Shown: positions 32,669-43,632, counted from the first letter of the stretch. The stretch: 64,000 nt of DNA from Galaxea fascicularis (GCA_948470475.1 OX419346.1:9563843-9627842); one strand, 5' to 3'. The notes: a model not told the origin generated them from the letters alone. Program-made: numbers and translations.

Positions 32669-35477
32669 ATGGGTCGGAAAGGCAGAAAATGTGTAAGAAG
32701 TCCTAAAGCAGTATCAAGGGAGAAGTTCCCCATTGGAGCTCTAGCGGCTAGACGGAGGGAGATTAGAGAAGAGTATATTAGCATCTCATCTATTTATAAT
32801 GCTGAGAGAAAGAGACTAAAGTGGCTGAAAGAGAAGGTAGTGAAAGGTTTGCTGGTTGGTTAAGTTAGCTAAGTACAGTTTCAACAAATATATTAAAAGA
32901 AAGTGACAGTTTTTAATTATCTTATTTATTTATTTTTATTTTATTTATATACTTGCACCCTTCATGGGTAATACATGGCCACTTATTTCCATATCATGAA
33001 ATGACAAAAGCATCTATTGTGATGTTACTTGTTCTTCAAAGTCTTCCTACAATGGGGACCTGAGTGGCCCTGTAGTCTGTATTCTGTAAGCACTCTGAAA
33101 AGTTTTGAACATGTGTTTTGAAGGTGTGCTGGGTAAAAGGTCAGAACTGTGACAAGTAATAAAGAAAAAAAGGTTTATAATAACATTGCCAAAAAAAGTC
33201 ACTGCATTTTCTCCAATTTAATTATTTTACCTGTAGGTAAAGCGAGTTCAGACAGATGTTAAAGAGTTAGGTGAGACTGAGCAGGCAGATAGTGGTGGGA
33301 AAAGAAAGTTACTGAGCAGGAAGAGACATCGATCTTGTATTAAGGAAGGTGATTCAGAGAAATATGAGGTTCCTAGAGCCAAAAGATCGTGTAACAGGCG
33401 AAAAAAAGAAACCATAGATGCATGCAACAGTATCCATGGGGGAGACAGTGCAGATAAAAGTCCAGCTCTAGATGGAATGTGGTTAACATTAGTAAATGAG
33501 TCAACCCCTGTTAGGTTAGCTAATTATGTTCAGACATCCAGTAAAATGATAAAAAAGGTTGTTCCAAAGGTTTGTAAGAAGCCTATTAAAGATTTTGAAA
33601 ACAGTTTAATGAACCAGGGACGTAGTCTTAAGGTTTTGTATGGCAAAGGTCTGCTTAGCAAAGAGCAATACAAAGCTATACGTCTAAACCTAACAATGAC
33701 ACCCAAAAAATCACACAGAAATGTGTCCTTGAAGTTTATGTCTGGGGTATCTCTACCAAAGTTGCTTCCTTATGACAAGCTGATTCAGTTTGTAAAATCA
33801 GTTGACATAGGTAATGTGAGAGACATAGAGGAAGATTTCTGTAGTGATTTAGATGAGGATGAGAAAGTTCATGGTGTACACAGGGAGCTGGAGCAGTATT
33901 TACTAGAACTTGCCAAAATGTACATTCACATTGATCAACAGCTGGAAGAAGAGTCATTCCTATTACACTTTAATAGTGAACCTTATCATTTTAGAGTTGC
34001 TGTTGGGGCAGACGGTGCCCCTTTTGGTAAGGATGATGAAGCGACGGCATGGCTCATATCCTTCTTGAATGCAGGTGAGCACATTGCATCTGAAAGTGAG
34101 AATTTTCTCATCGCTGGTGCAAACTGCTCCGAGAGTCATGTTGCTATGATCAGGTATGCGCGTAAACTGGTATCTGATATTGCATATGTTGAGAAACAGA
34201 ATTACTCTTTGCCCAACAGTGAGTATGTTTTGAAGTTCACTTTTGAATTAGTTCCTGCAGATATGAAATGGGGAGCTACATTTAGTGGTGAACTTTCAAA
34301 TGCAGCATTCTATTTTTCCACTTTTGGTAATGTGAATGATGATAACAAGTCCACAGTGGGTGGTTCCCTTGGGGATGACACAAACTGCACCTGGAAACCA
34401 TGGGATTATCAAAGCAGGCTTGATGTTGCAAAAAGGGTAAAAGCCAAGAAAGAAGAATTACAAAAAAGCAGTTATGCTGAATCAACTAAAAGAAACAAAC
34501 TGTTGAATTTTATTAAAAGTAACAGTTCTAGACAGGAGTATGAACCCATTTTGGGACAACTTGTGGACAAATTGTATCCTGAGCCATTACACAATGGAAA
34601 CAATGCATGGCAGCAATTGCATGAAGCAATGTTGAGTCATTCCAGTTCTAAGAGTAACATCCCAGCTTCATGTAATGATCCTTCCAAATTGCCTGAGTGT
34701 CCATTTTCATCTCATCTTGCAACACTTAAGGAAATGGGGGCAACTAGGTTGTATAAGAAAGTGAAGAAATGGTTTGCTAAGGGAAGAAATGGGTCCCTAT
34801 CATATCGATTCACTGGCAAAGAAACCAAGATATTTTGCCAAAAATTCATGACTTTAATCAAAGCTATCAGCTGTGATGAGGATGACCCCATAAACAGATT
34901 ACAACTTTGTGCTTTTGCATTTGTAGGATTGCAACTGAGGGATTGTATCAGCAGATTTAGTCGTGTAACAGTAGATGAAACTGTTATGGGTGAACTCAGT
35001 GAGTCTTGCAGAAAATATTTTAATGGCTGTGCCCTTTTTCTGGGTAATGTCACCCCAACTGTGTGGACCATTGGGTATGCTGTGCCATACCACACAGGGT
35101 TGCTTTACAGAAAGTTTGGTGTGGGTCTAGGAATCAACAGTATGCAGGGGAGGGAAGCAAAGCATGTTCGTATATCCCAGTATTCCAAACATGCCACCCT
35201 GAGCACAAGGTGGAGGCTTGTCATGCGACACGACTATATCACTGCAGTCTGGTTGCACAAGCTTGAGCCATTTAAATCAACTTACCACAAGTGTAAGGAT
35301 TTTTATACACCAAAGTCAATTGAACTTCCACAATTTTGCTATTGTGGCTTGGAGAAGCCAGTCTCTTTGGCAACGTGTAATTTTTGTTCATCACAATTGT
35401 ATCAAAGTATTGCTGCGAGTAGTGCAGCTGGGAAGCTTGACGCATATCTATGCAGTTTTCTTAGTGCCAGTAACTGA
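32669..35477 (+). CDS. intact uncharacterised 802-aa protein, two coding exons
   Basis: Coding exons 32669-32836 and 33237-35477 join in frame through GT (32837) and AG (33236); an upstream exon start at 32564 follows TTTTTCAG and keeps the frame open, so translation may begin earlier. The N terminus is very basic (MGRKGRKCVRSPK; later KRKLLSRKRHRSC). The core has FRVAVGADGAPFGKDDEATA, FLIAGANCSESH, SYRFTGKETKIF, VTPTVWTIGYAVPYHTGLL and GLGINSMQGREAKHVRISQY. The C terminus has a Cys cluster, CYCGLEKPVSLATCNFC. I recall similar uncharacterised proteins in many copies in anthozoans; function unknown, possibly transposon-derived. No stop or shift, AATAAA at 35537-35542. It is the best preserved gene in the window. 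Confidence 0.75.
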
Positions 35478-35542
35478 ACAGCAGTACAGGCATAGGTGGC
35501 TATGCATATATATCTTGTTTTTTTGTTGGTTACAATAATAAA

Positions 35543-36342
35543 ATGAGTTGTGATTAATTTTTCCTTGGAGCAAAATTAACTGTGTAGTTATCAGCTTGTT
35601 TTAGTCTCTGTTTCGAGATGTTTTGTTATTCCTCTTACAAGCCCCCACTTGTACCACTGGGTGTATTAAATTTATATAATTATAATATTTTTATATTTTA
35701 CTCATTTAAAGAGTATAGTTATTAAAGCATTTGTTGATGTCAATGTTGTACGTGATGATTACATAATTATTCTGTTGTAGATTTACACATTTAAAGAGTG
35801 TATTTTTTTTCAAAATACAATAAACGGTTTTCAAAAAGAAAGATATATTGGTGTCTTTTGCTTCCCCTAGTTGTAGTATTGTTTCACCGTTCAAATCAGT
35901 CTTCTCAACATTTGTATATTTATTTCATGGTAAAAATGCCTACATTGACACTAGATTGGGCATGTACTGAATTAAATTCAACACAATGTTGCTAAAATAT
36001 CCCCCTTTTCTTATTAGACTCACCTTGTAGAGGATCCTGCCCTCTTTTCTCATTCCTCTCCTATTTCCTGCCCTCTTCCCACCCCCACCAACTCAATTGC
36101 CAGTGGGTGAATATATACCTTCAGTTGATTTTGGTACCAGATTTTTGTGTTTGTTTTCCCAGATTTATAGCTGAGAAATAAGTCATTACAATTTTATGAC
36201 TTAAGCTTATAGATTTATTCAACAACAAGTGTACTATTTAGTGTGCATTGAACGAACAATAACAAAGGGGTCACACAGAAACTGACGAGTCGAATGGGAA
36301 AGCGTACTCCAAACAGAACATGCCTTTGTCCGTATTATTTAA
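35543..36342. other. 3' flank between two converging genes
   Basis: AT-rich spacer with a C/T-rich patch at about 36040-36100. No coding segment is recognised; it separates the plus-strand 802-aa gene from the minus-strand gene ending at 36343. Confidence 0.4.
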
Positions 36343-37030
36343 TTACAAACTGAACTGTGGAACACCGAAACGATTATAGTGTCCATACCTACACCTGAAA
36401 CACATCACCTCCAATCTTCTGGAGTAATGAAATATTGCAGGATGGTTTGGGTTAACAATTACAATGCTGTGGGAATCATCCTTCTCCTTTCTAAACATGA
36501 CATTTTCTTCTTCGAGACACTTGCCATGGTTGTTAGCAAATTCCAAGAAAATGTTCCTTAAATCAGAAACGTTGTTGAATTCAATTTCTTCTACATGCTT
36601 GGTACGTTTTATCAACAATCCTCCGGCTTGCTCTGCCAGCGATGCAGCCTTAAAGCATTCGTAAACCTCGCAAGGCATCTCCTTAGTGACCTTTACTGTC
36701 CATGGAGCCGAGCCATTTGGCTTTCTTCTCAGTTTTCGTACGATGGATTTGTTCCACAACACAACTGATCGTGACAACATGCGCGCAGGCTGAGCAAGGT
36801 GGTATTTGTAGCGTTTTTCTGCTGGTAACGTGTGCTTTTTCACTACAGCTCTGGTAAGTTCTAACAATTCTCTGCCGATGTTTCTGTTGAGCTCTTTTTT
36901 GGAACCTCGCGACGTACTAATAATGCCCATCACAACTTTTTTTTATTTTGCAATTTTTGTAACGCCTCACTTGCATTACCGCTGATTAAACATGCCACGG
37001 GCGTCACATCCTGAAATGGCCCGATTTTGG
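36343..37030 (-). CDS. uncharacterised 195-aa protein with a leader shared with the 802-aa gene
   Basis: From an ATG at 36930 (or 36933) the minus strand encodes MGIISTSRGSKKELNRNIGR, then helical basic sequence, WTVKVTKEMPCEVYECFKA and FRCRYGHYNRFGVPQFSL. No domain recognised. The 5' leader (36950-37030) carries a roughly 60-bp segment matching 32582-32637 of the opposite gene; both can encode PVAC(F/L)ISGNASEA. In this copy the leader frame ends in a TGA just before the ATG. The two genes converge, suggesting an inverted duplication of a first exon. Confidence 0.5.
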
Positions 37031-37562
37031 TTCCTCCTGGCCCGGCGTGTCATCTCAGCTTTTGTAATTGAATCACACATGTCTAGTTAAACAATGCACT
37101 AAATAACTTGTGTCGATAAAAAACCAGCATGTACACCAACAGGAAATTTTTAGAGTCCAGTGCTAATCCATTTTGGTTACAAATGCTTTTCCTGCCGTTT
37201 TCGCTACAGGGAAACACATGTCCTTAGTCTGCATCCCAGCGCCGTGAAATATATAAGGGCCTGGCAGAGGCCAAATGAATGATCTAAGGAAGCTGATGGA
37301 ATTTTTCTGCCATTTCTAAAGCTTTCACCACGAGGACAGCGTCTGGAAAATTAAATCGCCATAGTCTTTGGCAGGCATCTGTCACTGTGCACAATGCGAT
37401 TGGCTGAGGTATTTGTCAGGACTACAATCTTGCAGACAGTGTAAGTGCAGTGTGAATTTCCAGTCGTAAAAGAAACAACATCCCGTTTTTTACCTTGTGA
37501 AAACAGTTCATGTTAAGAACAAGCGTTTTACTGTATTTACTGATCTAGCTAAAAGTGCAACC

Positions 37563-37790
37563 TTATTTTTTACCTTTTTTTCCATCTTTGATTTCTATAC
37601 ACAAACAATCTCGTGGATTTTGAGGGTTTTGGCATAACCGGTAGCTGTTTCCAGGTACAAGTTCTCTCACAGGCTTGTAGAAACACATGCCAACAGCGCG
37701 AATGCATTCTCCTGGTACAGCATCCAGTTTCTCGGTAATTTTAACTTCTATCGGTTGCAGTCGATCTTGATCCCCCATATCAGAGAATTA
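37563..37790 (-). CDS. HIRAN-like short protein or exon, copy 2
   Basis: 71 residues open from MGDQDRLQPIEVKITEKLD through ECIRAVGMCFYKPVRELVPG, NSYRLCQNPQNPRDCLCIEI to a lysine-rich end (DGKKGKK). It is the unbroken relative of 31151-31480, about 80 percent alike by eye over 210 bp of DNA. The HIRAN reading rests on the LVPGNSYRL..NP.NP.D pattern only. It may be the first exon of a longer gene, as similar proteins are. Confidence 0.5.
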
Positions 37791-38500
37791 GATTGACAAT
37801 GTCGGCTAGATCGACCGCTATATTCTCACACTTAATTCTGGTTGCCATCTCATTTCGCTTTAAAAAGCCCGGAGCGAAATTCAAACAAAAAGAAATAAAG
37901 GGGAAATTCCAGGATTTTCTGACTCGAAATATGTAATTCACTTTCCAAACTAAAATCCACACCTCAAACCCTTCAATTTGCACAAAAGAAGGACTGTTGC
38001 CAGCTTATCAAACAGTTTTAAAGCAATCTTATGTGGTTTTCGCAATTTCTTAAAACAGCGGAAAAATTGTTGAAAGGTTTCTTTGAATTTTGAGTTAAAT
38101 CATGATAAAAGATGTAAGGTAGCCAACAGAAAAGCATTGCACGCATCTCTCATATGAAAAAACCGATCCTTATTTAACAGATTGACGGTGGGTGGTCGGA
38201 AATTTAAAAAAGGGGCGTAGTGCTTACAATAGTTTGACAGAACAAATGCCATGCACGAATCCCGCCACACTGTCAAATGGTTGACTTTGGACTGGGCGTT
38301 TTAAAAACAATAGACAGTTCAATAGCTGCCCAAATGTTTTTTTCCAGGGCATTTCTGAGGGACTGTGAGCCAGCAAGGGGGCGTGTCAAGTCAACTTCAA
38401 GCCAACAACAGTTTTAGCAGAAAGGCACGTCAGCAAGTAATCATTTCTGCCTAATTACCAACCAAATATTTACTTACAATACGATATTTCCCAGCCAGCA
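37791..38500. other. unannotated spacer
   Basis: No convincing gene or repeat. A few short frames are without recognisable motifs. Confidence 0.4.
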
Positions 38501-38761
38501 TCATGCCTGAGGAACAGGTATTTTGCATATCGGCTCTATTGTGCACTCCTGAAGCCAGTTGTTGAACTCTTCCATGTTTTGTGGCACTTCATTTTCCTGG
38601 TCATAGCTGTCCTCGTGGTCAGAACTCTCCACACAATAATCGCTGTCATCGTCACTACATTCAGACTCATCAAAGTCAGACAATTCTGACAGCCATTCAT
38701 CTTCTCTCACCTCTGTTTTGTATTCAACTTCAATCTCCGAAAATTCTAATTCTCGTTTCAC
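38501..38761 (-). CDS. acidic hypothetical exon
   Basis: 86 residues, strongly acidic (LSELSDFDESECSDDDSDY, SSDHEDSYDQENEV). Such stretches are common at the start of anthozoan transposon-encoded proteins (compare the acidic N terminus of the P2X7-tail exon), but nothing identifies this one. Start uncertain. Confidence 0.3.
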   Translation of the reverse strand: MKRELEFSEIEVEYKTEVREDEWLSELSDFDESECSDDDSDYCVESSDHEDSYDQENEVPQNMEEFNNWLQECTIEPICKIPVPQA

Positions 38762-38898
38762 TTTTACTTACTAGCTACTTGCATTCTCTTTGTTAGGGCC
38801 CGAGACATCAGGAGATGCGTAACTATGGTCATTTGAGACAGCGTGACGAAGGTCAGCTAAGGGAATAGATTTAATTTTCTGAGGAGAGATTTAATTTT

Positions 38899-39108
38899 CT
38901 ACCTCTCGGTGGCAGGCCTTTGGCTTGTGTTCTTCTTATGTTCCAAATTTTTTATGGCATTACCACCAGCCTGATTGAATGAGGAGACAGCAATTTCTCC
39001 TAATAGTTTTGGGTGGGACACATCGTCCCATCCAAATGGAATGCTTCTTGCTGCCTGACGGCCCTCTATATATTTCTTCATAGCATCAACAGAACAAATA
39101 AGGAACAA
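38899..39108 (-). CDS. hypothetical fragment (SIPFGWDDVSHPKLLGEIAV)
   Basis: The minus strand reads AMKKYIEGRQAARSIPFGWD, DVSHPKLLGEIAVSSFNQAG. The GWDD motif followed by an aliphatic helix looks like part of a larger protein, and I have seen similar peptides in uncharacterised cnidarian proteins, but no function can be assigned. No splice sites are obvious. Confidence 0.3.
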   Translation of the reverse strand: MFLICSVDAMKKYIEGRQAARSIPFGWDDVSHPKLLGEIAVSSFNQAGGNAIKNLEHKKNTSQRPATER

Positions 39109-39794
39109 TTTTACGGAGGAAAGGAGTTAGTTCATCATCAAAACAATTAATTTATAAGCCATCATTATTGACGATTCATGTGCTAGAATCACAACAAATT
39201 ACATGCCCCAATCGAGCATGCAAAATAGTATTGAGTACTTACCGGTACTTTAATTTCATATCTTTATTTCTGAAACAGTGTGACTTGATAAAGAGAAAAA
39301 AACCTCCACCTTATACATTTTCAGTACCATTTTTTGCAAAAATGTGCAGAACCAGCTTTAAAATAATTACCGTAAAGACTTGCAGATAAGCTGCACTCGC
39401 AGATAAGCCGCACCCCGAGTTTAGCAACTCAAATTTTGGAAAAAAAGTTTTTCATGAAAAAAAACTCGAAAGAAATCCAAAGTCGAGACCATGAAGTGAT
39501 CTGTCTTCATCCAAGGCAAACTCGCCAACAATCGATCGAAAAATACTTTAAAGTCTTACCCGTAATTTTAGCTCTTTAGAAGAATAAACATCATGTCTAC
39601 CACTTATGACATATGATTGATATTATTTTGGTATTTGTTCACATGTATTTCTCCATTCAAGGCAGTTTTTCCATACAATTTTGCGCGTAAATTTGTTGTT
39701 TTCTTGCATGCACTGTGCGAAGCTGTGTAACCAGGCATAACATCGGACGATGGAAGACTGGACACCGCTTAGCTTCAATTGGTTCATCTGATAA

Positions 39795-40171
39795 ATGTGG
39801 GAACAAAAGATGGAAACGTTTGAGTTTGTCTCTGCCGTTCAGGGCTATCATACCTACAAATATATTTGGGTGCCATCTGTTGGTGGAAAACTCATTGCAC
39901 ATAGAGAGTTTAGTAATCAGTTCAACAAATTTGCTATCAAAGTGCTCAATGGCGAACAAACAATGAGCCATCTACCACGCGAATCTCGAACTCGAGAATA
40001 GCGTGGTATTTTCTCGCTCGTGGAGGATCAATTACCCTTGAAGTAACAGGCTGTCGTCGACACTGTAAACAACTTTGTGGGGGAATGGAAATTCCATGCT
40101 GTGTAAGGTTCTCCTGTTCAAGAAAAGCGACCATAAACCGTCTAAAAGACCTGTTAACGAAGAAGGTTTAA
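39795..40171 (+). pseudogene. HIRAN-like gene 3' part inside a TIR element
   Basis: The plus strand reads FEFVSAVQGYHTYKYIWVPS, VGGKLIAHREFSNQFNKFAI, MSHLPRE; after a one-base shift near 39980 it continues ISNSRIAWYFLARGGSITLE, CGGMEIPCCVRFSCSRKATI and a stop TAA at 40169-40171. The order RGYH.Y..IW.P..G, L...RE..N, G.LPR(E/K)IS, F...GG.I..EVTG, G.EIPC is that of the short HIRAN-type proteins common in anthozoans. The start region is incomplete. A histone-like stem-loop follows 45 nt after the stop. Confidence 0.7.
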
Positions 40172-40216
40172 CGGCAAGAAATGTAAGCTTGAAATAAGCT
40201 TATACTCATCACCAAG

Positions 40217-40232
40217 GGCTCTTTTAGGAGCC
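40217..40232 (+). promoter_or_regulatory. histone-mRNA-like 3' stem-loop after the HIRAN-like fragment
   Basis: GGCTCT-TTTA-GGAGCC followed by ACCAAA and, after 2 nt, a purine-rich CGCAAAAGCAA, resembling a histone downstream element. This is the closest of the four to the canonical histone stem GGCTCT-loop-AGAGCC. Confidence 0.6.
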
Positions 40233-40909
40233 ACCAAACTCGCAAAAGCAATGACCAATACTCTCTTGTTGTTGTAATGAAGCATTTTTTCCAGTATTAT
40301 ACCATGAAAGTGTCCATTCACGGAAATTCACAGCACCTTTCCCAAATGGTCTCGCAGATAAGCCGCACCTACGATTTTGAACGCAAATTTTTGGAAAAAA
40401 GGTGCGGCTTATCTGCGAGTCTTTACGGTACTTATAACGACAACATTTGATGCCCTGAGATTTGTAACATTTTTCCTACTTCATTTTAAGATATCAATAT
40501 AAATTAGCTGGACTATGGCCAGTCCCTCAATCACCACTTAGTCCACCATGCAAGTGTAAGGCGAAAATGAAAGCACATTTTGCACTGGCATTTTTACTTG
40601 CACCTACTTCCATTTTGCTTTGCAGACTGCTGGACTAAGTAGTGAAGGAGGAATTGTTTCTTAACTCTATTATCAAAAATTAGCTTCCAATAGTATTTGA
40701 CCAGAACAGAACAAGGAAGAGAATAAAACATCACCACATCATGTTTCTGAAATATTGCTCACAACAATGCTTGTTAAACAAATTTTTGTTAAGCTTGATT
40801 GAAAATAGGAAACACCTAATTCTAGCGTATAAGTCAACAGTTCAAGCACAGCACTCTCTCAGAAATTTAAAAGATCAGTAATGTTGGCATACAGTTACAG
40901 CATATATAC

Positions 40910-41180
40910 TCACTGTTCACTAAGGTGTTGTCTCCAAACCCACTGAGCATGGCTTTCAAAGCCATACTTTTTCCAGACACTGGATGCCTGATAAGAACGG
41001 GAATGCCACAACCATCCAAATGTCTCTTTTGTCAGATCAAGATTAGCACAAAGGTTACTTGCAGCATACACCATTAAAACTTGTGGGAAGTTATTTCCAA
41101 ATAACTCCTTCTCCACTTGTACTGTAACAGGGTTTTTAAGGACTCACCATCATCAAGATCTACAGAGAAGTAACTAAAAT
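40910..41180 (-). CDS. anonymous exon (VEKELFGNNFPQVLMVYAAS)
   Basis: The minus strand reads VEKELFGNNFPQVLMVYAAS, NLCANLDLTKETFGWLWHSR, SVWKKYGFESHAQWVWRQHL and then a stop. It is rich in Trp and aromatic residues. It lies downstream of the exon at 41555-41700 on the same strand and may share a gene with it. Family not recognised. Confidence 0.35.
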
Positions 41181-41554
41181 ATGTACATCTCATCTCATTT
41201 TTGCCCCAAATTGTTCAATATCTTGGTTTTTTTTACTAGTCTGATTGATATGAAAGTTAACAAGGTGTCAAAAATCTTAACAGTTGTAGACATATTACAT
41301 TAACTGTCACATGAAGTGTATAATAATATCAGTACAGCATATAATAACTGTATATGAAAAAATTAGAACTTTTGGGCAAATTTTTCACAATTGTATCTGG
41401 TGTTTTGTTGTAAGCTGCATATGTATGACCTTAATTTAGGCATGGTTTAGTAAACAATCAAACAAAATTTATGAATGGTAAGTTGCGTTCACACAGTGCT
41501 CGATTGCACAAATTTGTATGTGCAAGGTTTTAAAAACTATTAAGATGTATTTAC

Positions 41555-41700
41555 CTGGAGAGACATTGACCAGGAAATCTTTCCTTTTGCCATCTAGTAT
41601 AAATCGCCTCTCTTTAAATGGAGATGCAGAAGCCATCAACATCCATCTGGACATCATCATTAAACACCCAAACATTCTGGTTTGGCTGTTTCCCAATTAC
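41555..41700 (-). CDS. anonymous exon with clear splice sites
   Basis: Bounded by GCTTCTAG (acceptor) and a CTCCAG donor followed by GTAAAT on the minus strand. One frame reads VIGKQPNQNVWVFNDDVQMD, VDGFCISI then a stop, and another continues, so it is broken or needs a different phase. The NVWVFN(D)D.Q.D.DG pattern looks like part of a conserved multicopy protein, but I cannot name it. Confidence 0.35.
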
Positions 41701-42349
41701 CTAGAAGCAAGATGGTGATGATCACAATGATAATAAGACATCAAAATCTAGTAATTATGATGCTAATGATAAAATGATTGAAACATTTATGTGGAATAAT
41801 TGAAAACTAAACGAGACTTACCTGTAAGTCGAAGGTTGATTTGGATTCTATGAGTTATCAGCCAGGAGTGTAGGAGTTGTATGAGAGAGAGTGCAGCAGA
41901 TGCATCGAATCAGGCTTTAGAGTATAAATAATGATCTCAATGACAAAAACAGAGAACATAGTAATAGGGTGGGGATAAAATAAAACTACACGAAATTGGG
42001 AGGGCGCACAACTCCTACACTCCCGGCTGTAGCAAGACGTGTTTCTTTTGCGACTATCAGTCTCTTTATCCTTTCTTTAGTGTTGTAGCTTCTTAGAGAG
42101 CTATGCAACACGTGAAGTTGAGCGCTCAAATCTGCTCTAATTACAGCTGTGTCTTGATCATTGTTTCACTCCGCTCTGTATCTGCGGTTATAGTATTTTC
42201 CTCATTTTGTTTATGCCAGTGGCCACTGAAATGCCTTGGTTTCGCAGTTTGCGGGTATGAGAGTCTACGAGAGACTTCAGAGGAGACAACCAAAATTATG
42301 ACATGGTGAGGGTATGAATAGCTGGACAGGTACAGGTATTTGCAGATAT

Positions 42350-42536
42350 CTTCTCCGGATGGAAGAATGGCAAACACATCCTTACAATTTATGACTGGGA
42401 GCAAGGCTTTCTTTTGATGGTCGGTGAGATTTTTAGTCTCTGTAAAACGCTTCTCGAGTACCGAGGTCAAAATTTCTTTGAAGACACTTTCAGAAACAGA
42501 ATCCATGTTGAACTTGTCGAACACGCGGTGAATCAT
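42350..42536 (-). pseudogene. RecQ-like helicase N-terminal fragment
   Basis: The minus strand reads NMDSVSESVFKEILTSVLEK, LTDHQKKALLPVINCKDVFA, ILPSG. This fits the Q-motif-to-Walker-A stretch of RecQ-like helicases (QK.AL......KDVF.ILPTG.GKS), with sequence identity lost exactly at the Walker A lysine. Such RecQ-like fragments are abundant in coral genomes. The remaining frame to 42141 has no homology that I recognise. Confidence 0.6.
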
Positions 42537-42979
42537 CGTGAACTGAAGTACTGTATTTTATAAACAATTTCCTTCCCTTCCCCAGATAAGCAAAATTTAC
42601 CACTAGAAGTGCAGTGACAGATATCCCCACCGTCCCCTTGGTATTACCAATCAAACTAACCAATCATATTGATTTGTGTGCTTTTAAAAATATCAACCAA
42701 TCCGAGGCCGAGGGTCAGTTCCTGACCCTGTTAACTGCATGAAAGTTAGATTCGAGTCCAAGGTAACCAGAGGTTTTTCTTTCTCGCCACTTCGCAACTC
42801 GTTGCCGCCTCTTCGCGGCTCTCTCATGGCTCTCTTATGTGGAGAACAATTAAGAAAAACCTCTGGGACCAGGGTAGAACAATATGATGTTGGAAAAAAC
42901 ATTTACAACGACAATAAAACACGTGAAAAACCGTTGAGTATATTTACTGGTGTTCGTAAGAAAATGGGGCTTTCGAAAA

Positions 42980-43632
42980 TTACTTTGTAGAAAAGGAATT
43001 CAGAATAGCTGCTCCAAAATTGAAATCAGACTTAGTGGATTTGTGGTAATATTGCCGGAAAGTCTTCTCGTTGGACCATCCAGCAGATAACAGGATGTTT
43101 GCATTGTTATTGGCGAGAAATGAGGTAGATGCAGCTCTAGTGCTGTGACTTTTAAACTTTGAAACATCAACGCTAGCAGTTGCCAAGACCAATTTGCACC
43201 ATCAGGCGATAGTATCCTTGCTAGCAGGTTTATGCGGTTTAACGTGACTAAGGAGCAGGTGCTTCAAATCATTTCGAAAGTGGTTGGTCCTTTTAATGTA
43301 TTCCTTCAAATGTGTACCAATACACCGTTTATCATCCTCTGGGTAAGATTAAAAAGACAAGGGATGTTCCGACACGTGTCTGCTTCACTTTGTCAGTTAT
43401 CTTAAAAACACACTTAGTGCTAGACAGTTCCATGTTCTCCAGTGAGAGACTTTATTGTCTGGCATCTCTGTCCGCTCAGAAGCCTCAAGAGGATTGCCAA
43501 CTTCAAGGTCAGTTCCTTTAAATTAAGTTCCGATGCTGAAGGCCATCCACAAAAGTAAGAGAACACAATACCTACATCCCATGTTGATTTGTATCGTGGC
43601 AAAGCCGGGCGTAGCTCAAAAATGCCTTTCAT
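42980..43632 (-). pseudogene. DIRS tyrosine recombinase
   Basis: The minus strand reads LPRYKSTWDVGIVFSYF, LKLAILLRLLSGQRCQTI (first catalytic Arg in SGQR), DDKRCIGTHLKEYIKRTNHF, LSHVKPHKPASKDTIA, a TGA at 43202-43204, then FKSHSTRAASTSFLANN (the H-x-x-R box) and NEKTFRQYYHK (catalytic Tyr). One further frame change lies near 43400. The arrangement is that of DIRS recombinases, which integrate circular cDNA without target duplication. Confidence 0.8.

Larger units (their letters stand above)
39370..40428. mobile_element. 1.06-kb TIR element carrying a HIRAN-like gene 3' end
   Basis: Left end CCGTAAAGACTTGCAGATAA, followed by GCTGCACTCGCAGATAAGCC; right end is the inverse of CCGTAAAGACTCGCAGATAA, GCCGCACC. 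TA flanks both sides (39368-39369 and 40429-40430), as for Tc1/mariner or pogo-type insertions. A further direct copy of CGCAGATAAGCCGCAC lies inside the right end at about 40351. No transposase is encoded; instead a HIRAN-like coding fragment and a histone-like stem-loop occupy the interior. Confidence 0.75.

Noticed and set aside
36343..37790. A single gene joining the 195-aa frame with the HIRAN-like exon at 37563
   Set aside because: Same strand and near each other, but no fitting splice pair was found and the leader at 36950-37030 belongs to the first.
20418..40232. Histone genes near the stem-loops
   Set aside because: The upstream coding sequences are transposases, a HIRAN-like and an unknown protein; no histone-fold peptide is present.
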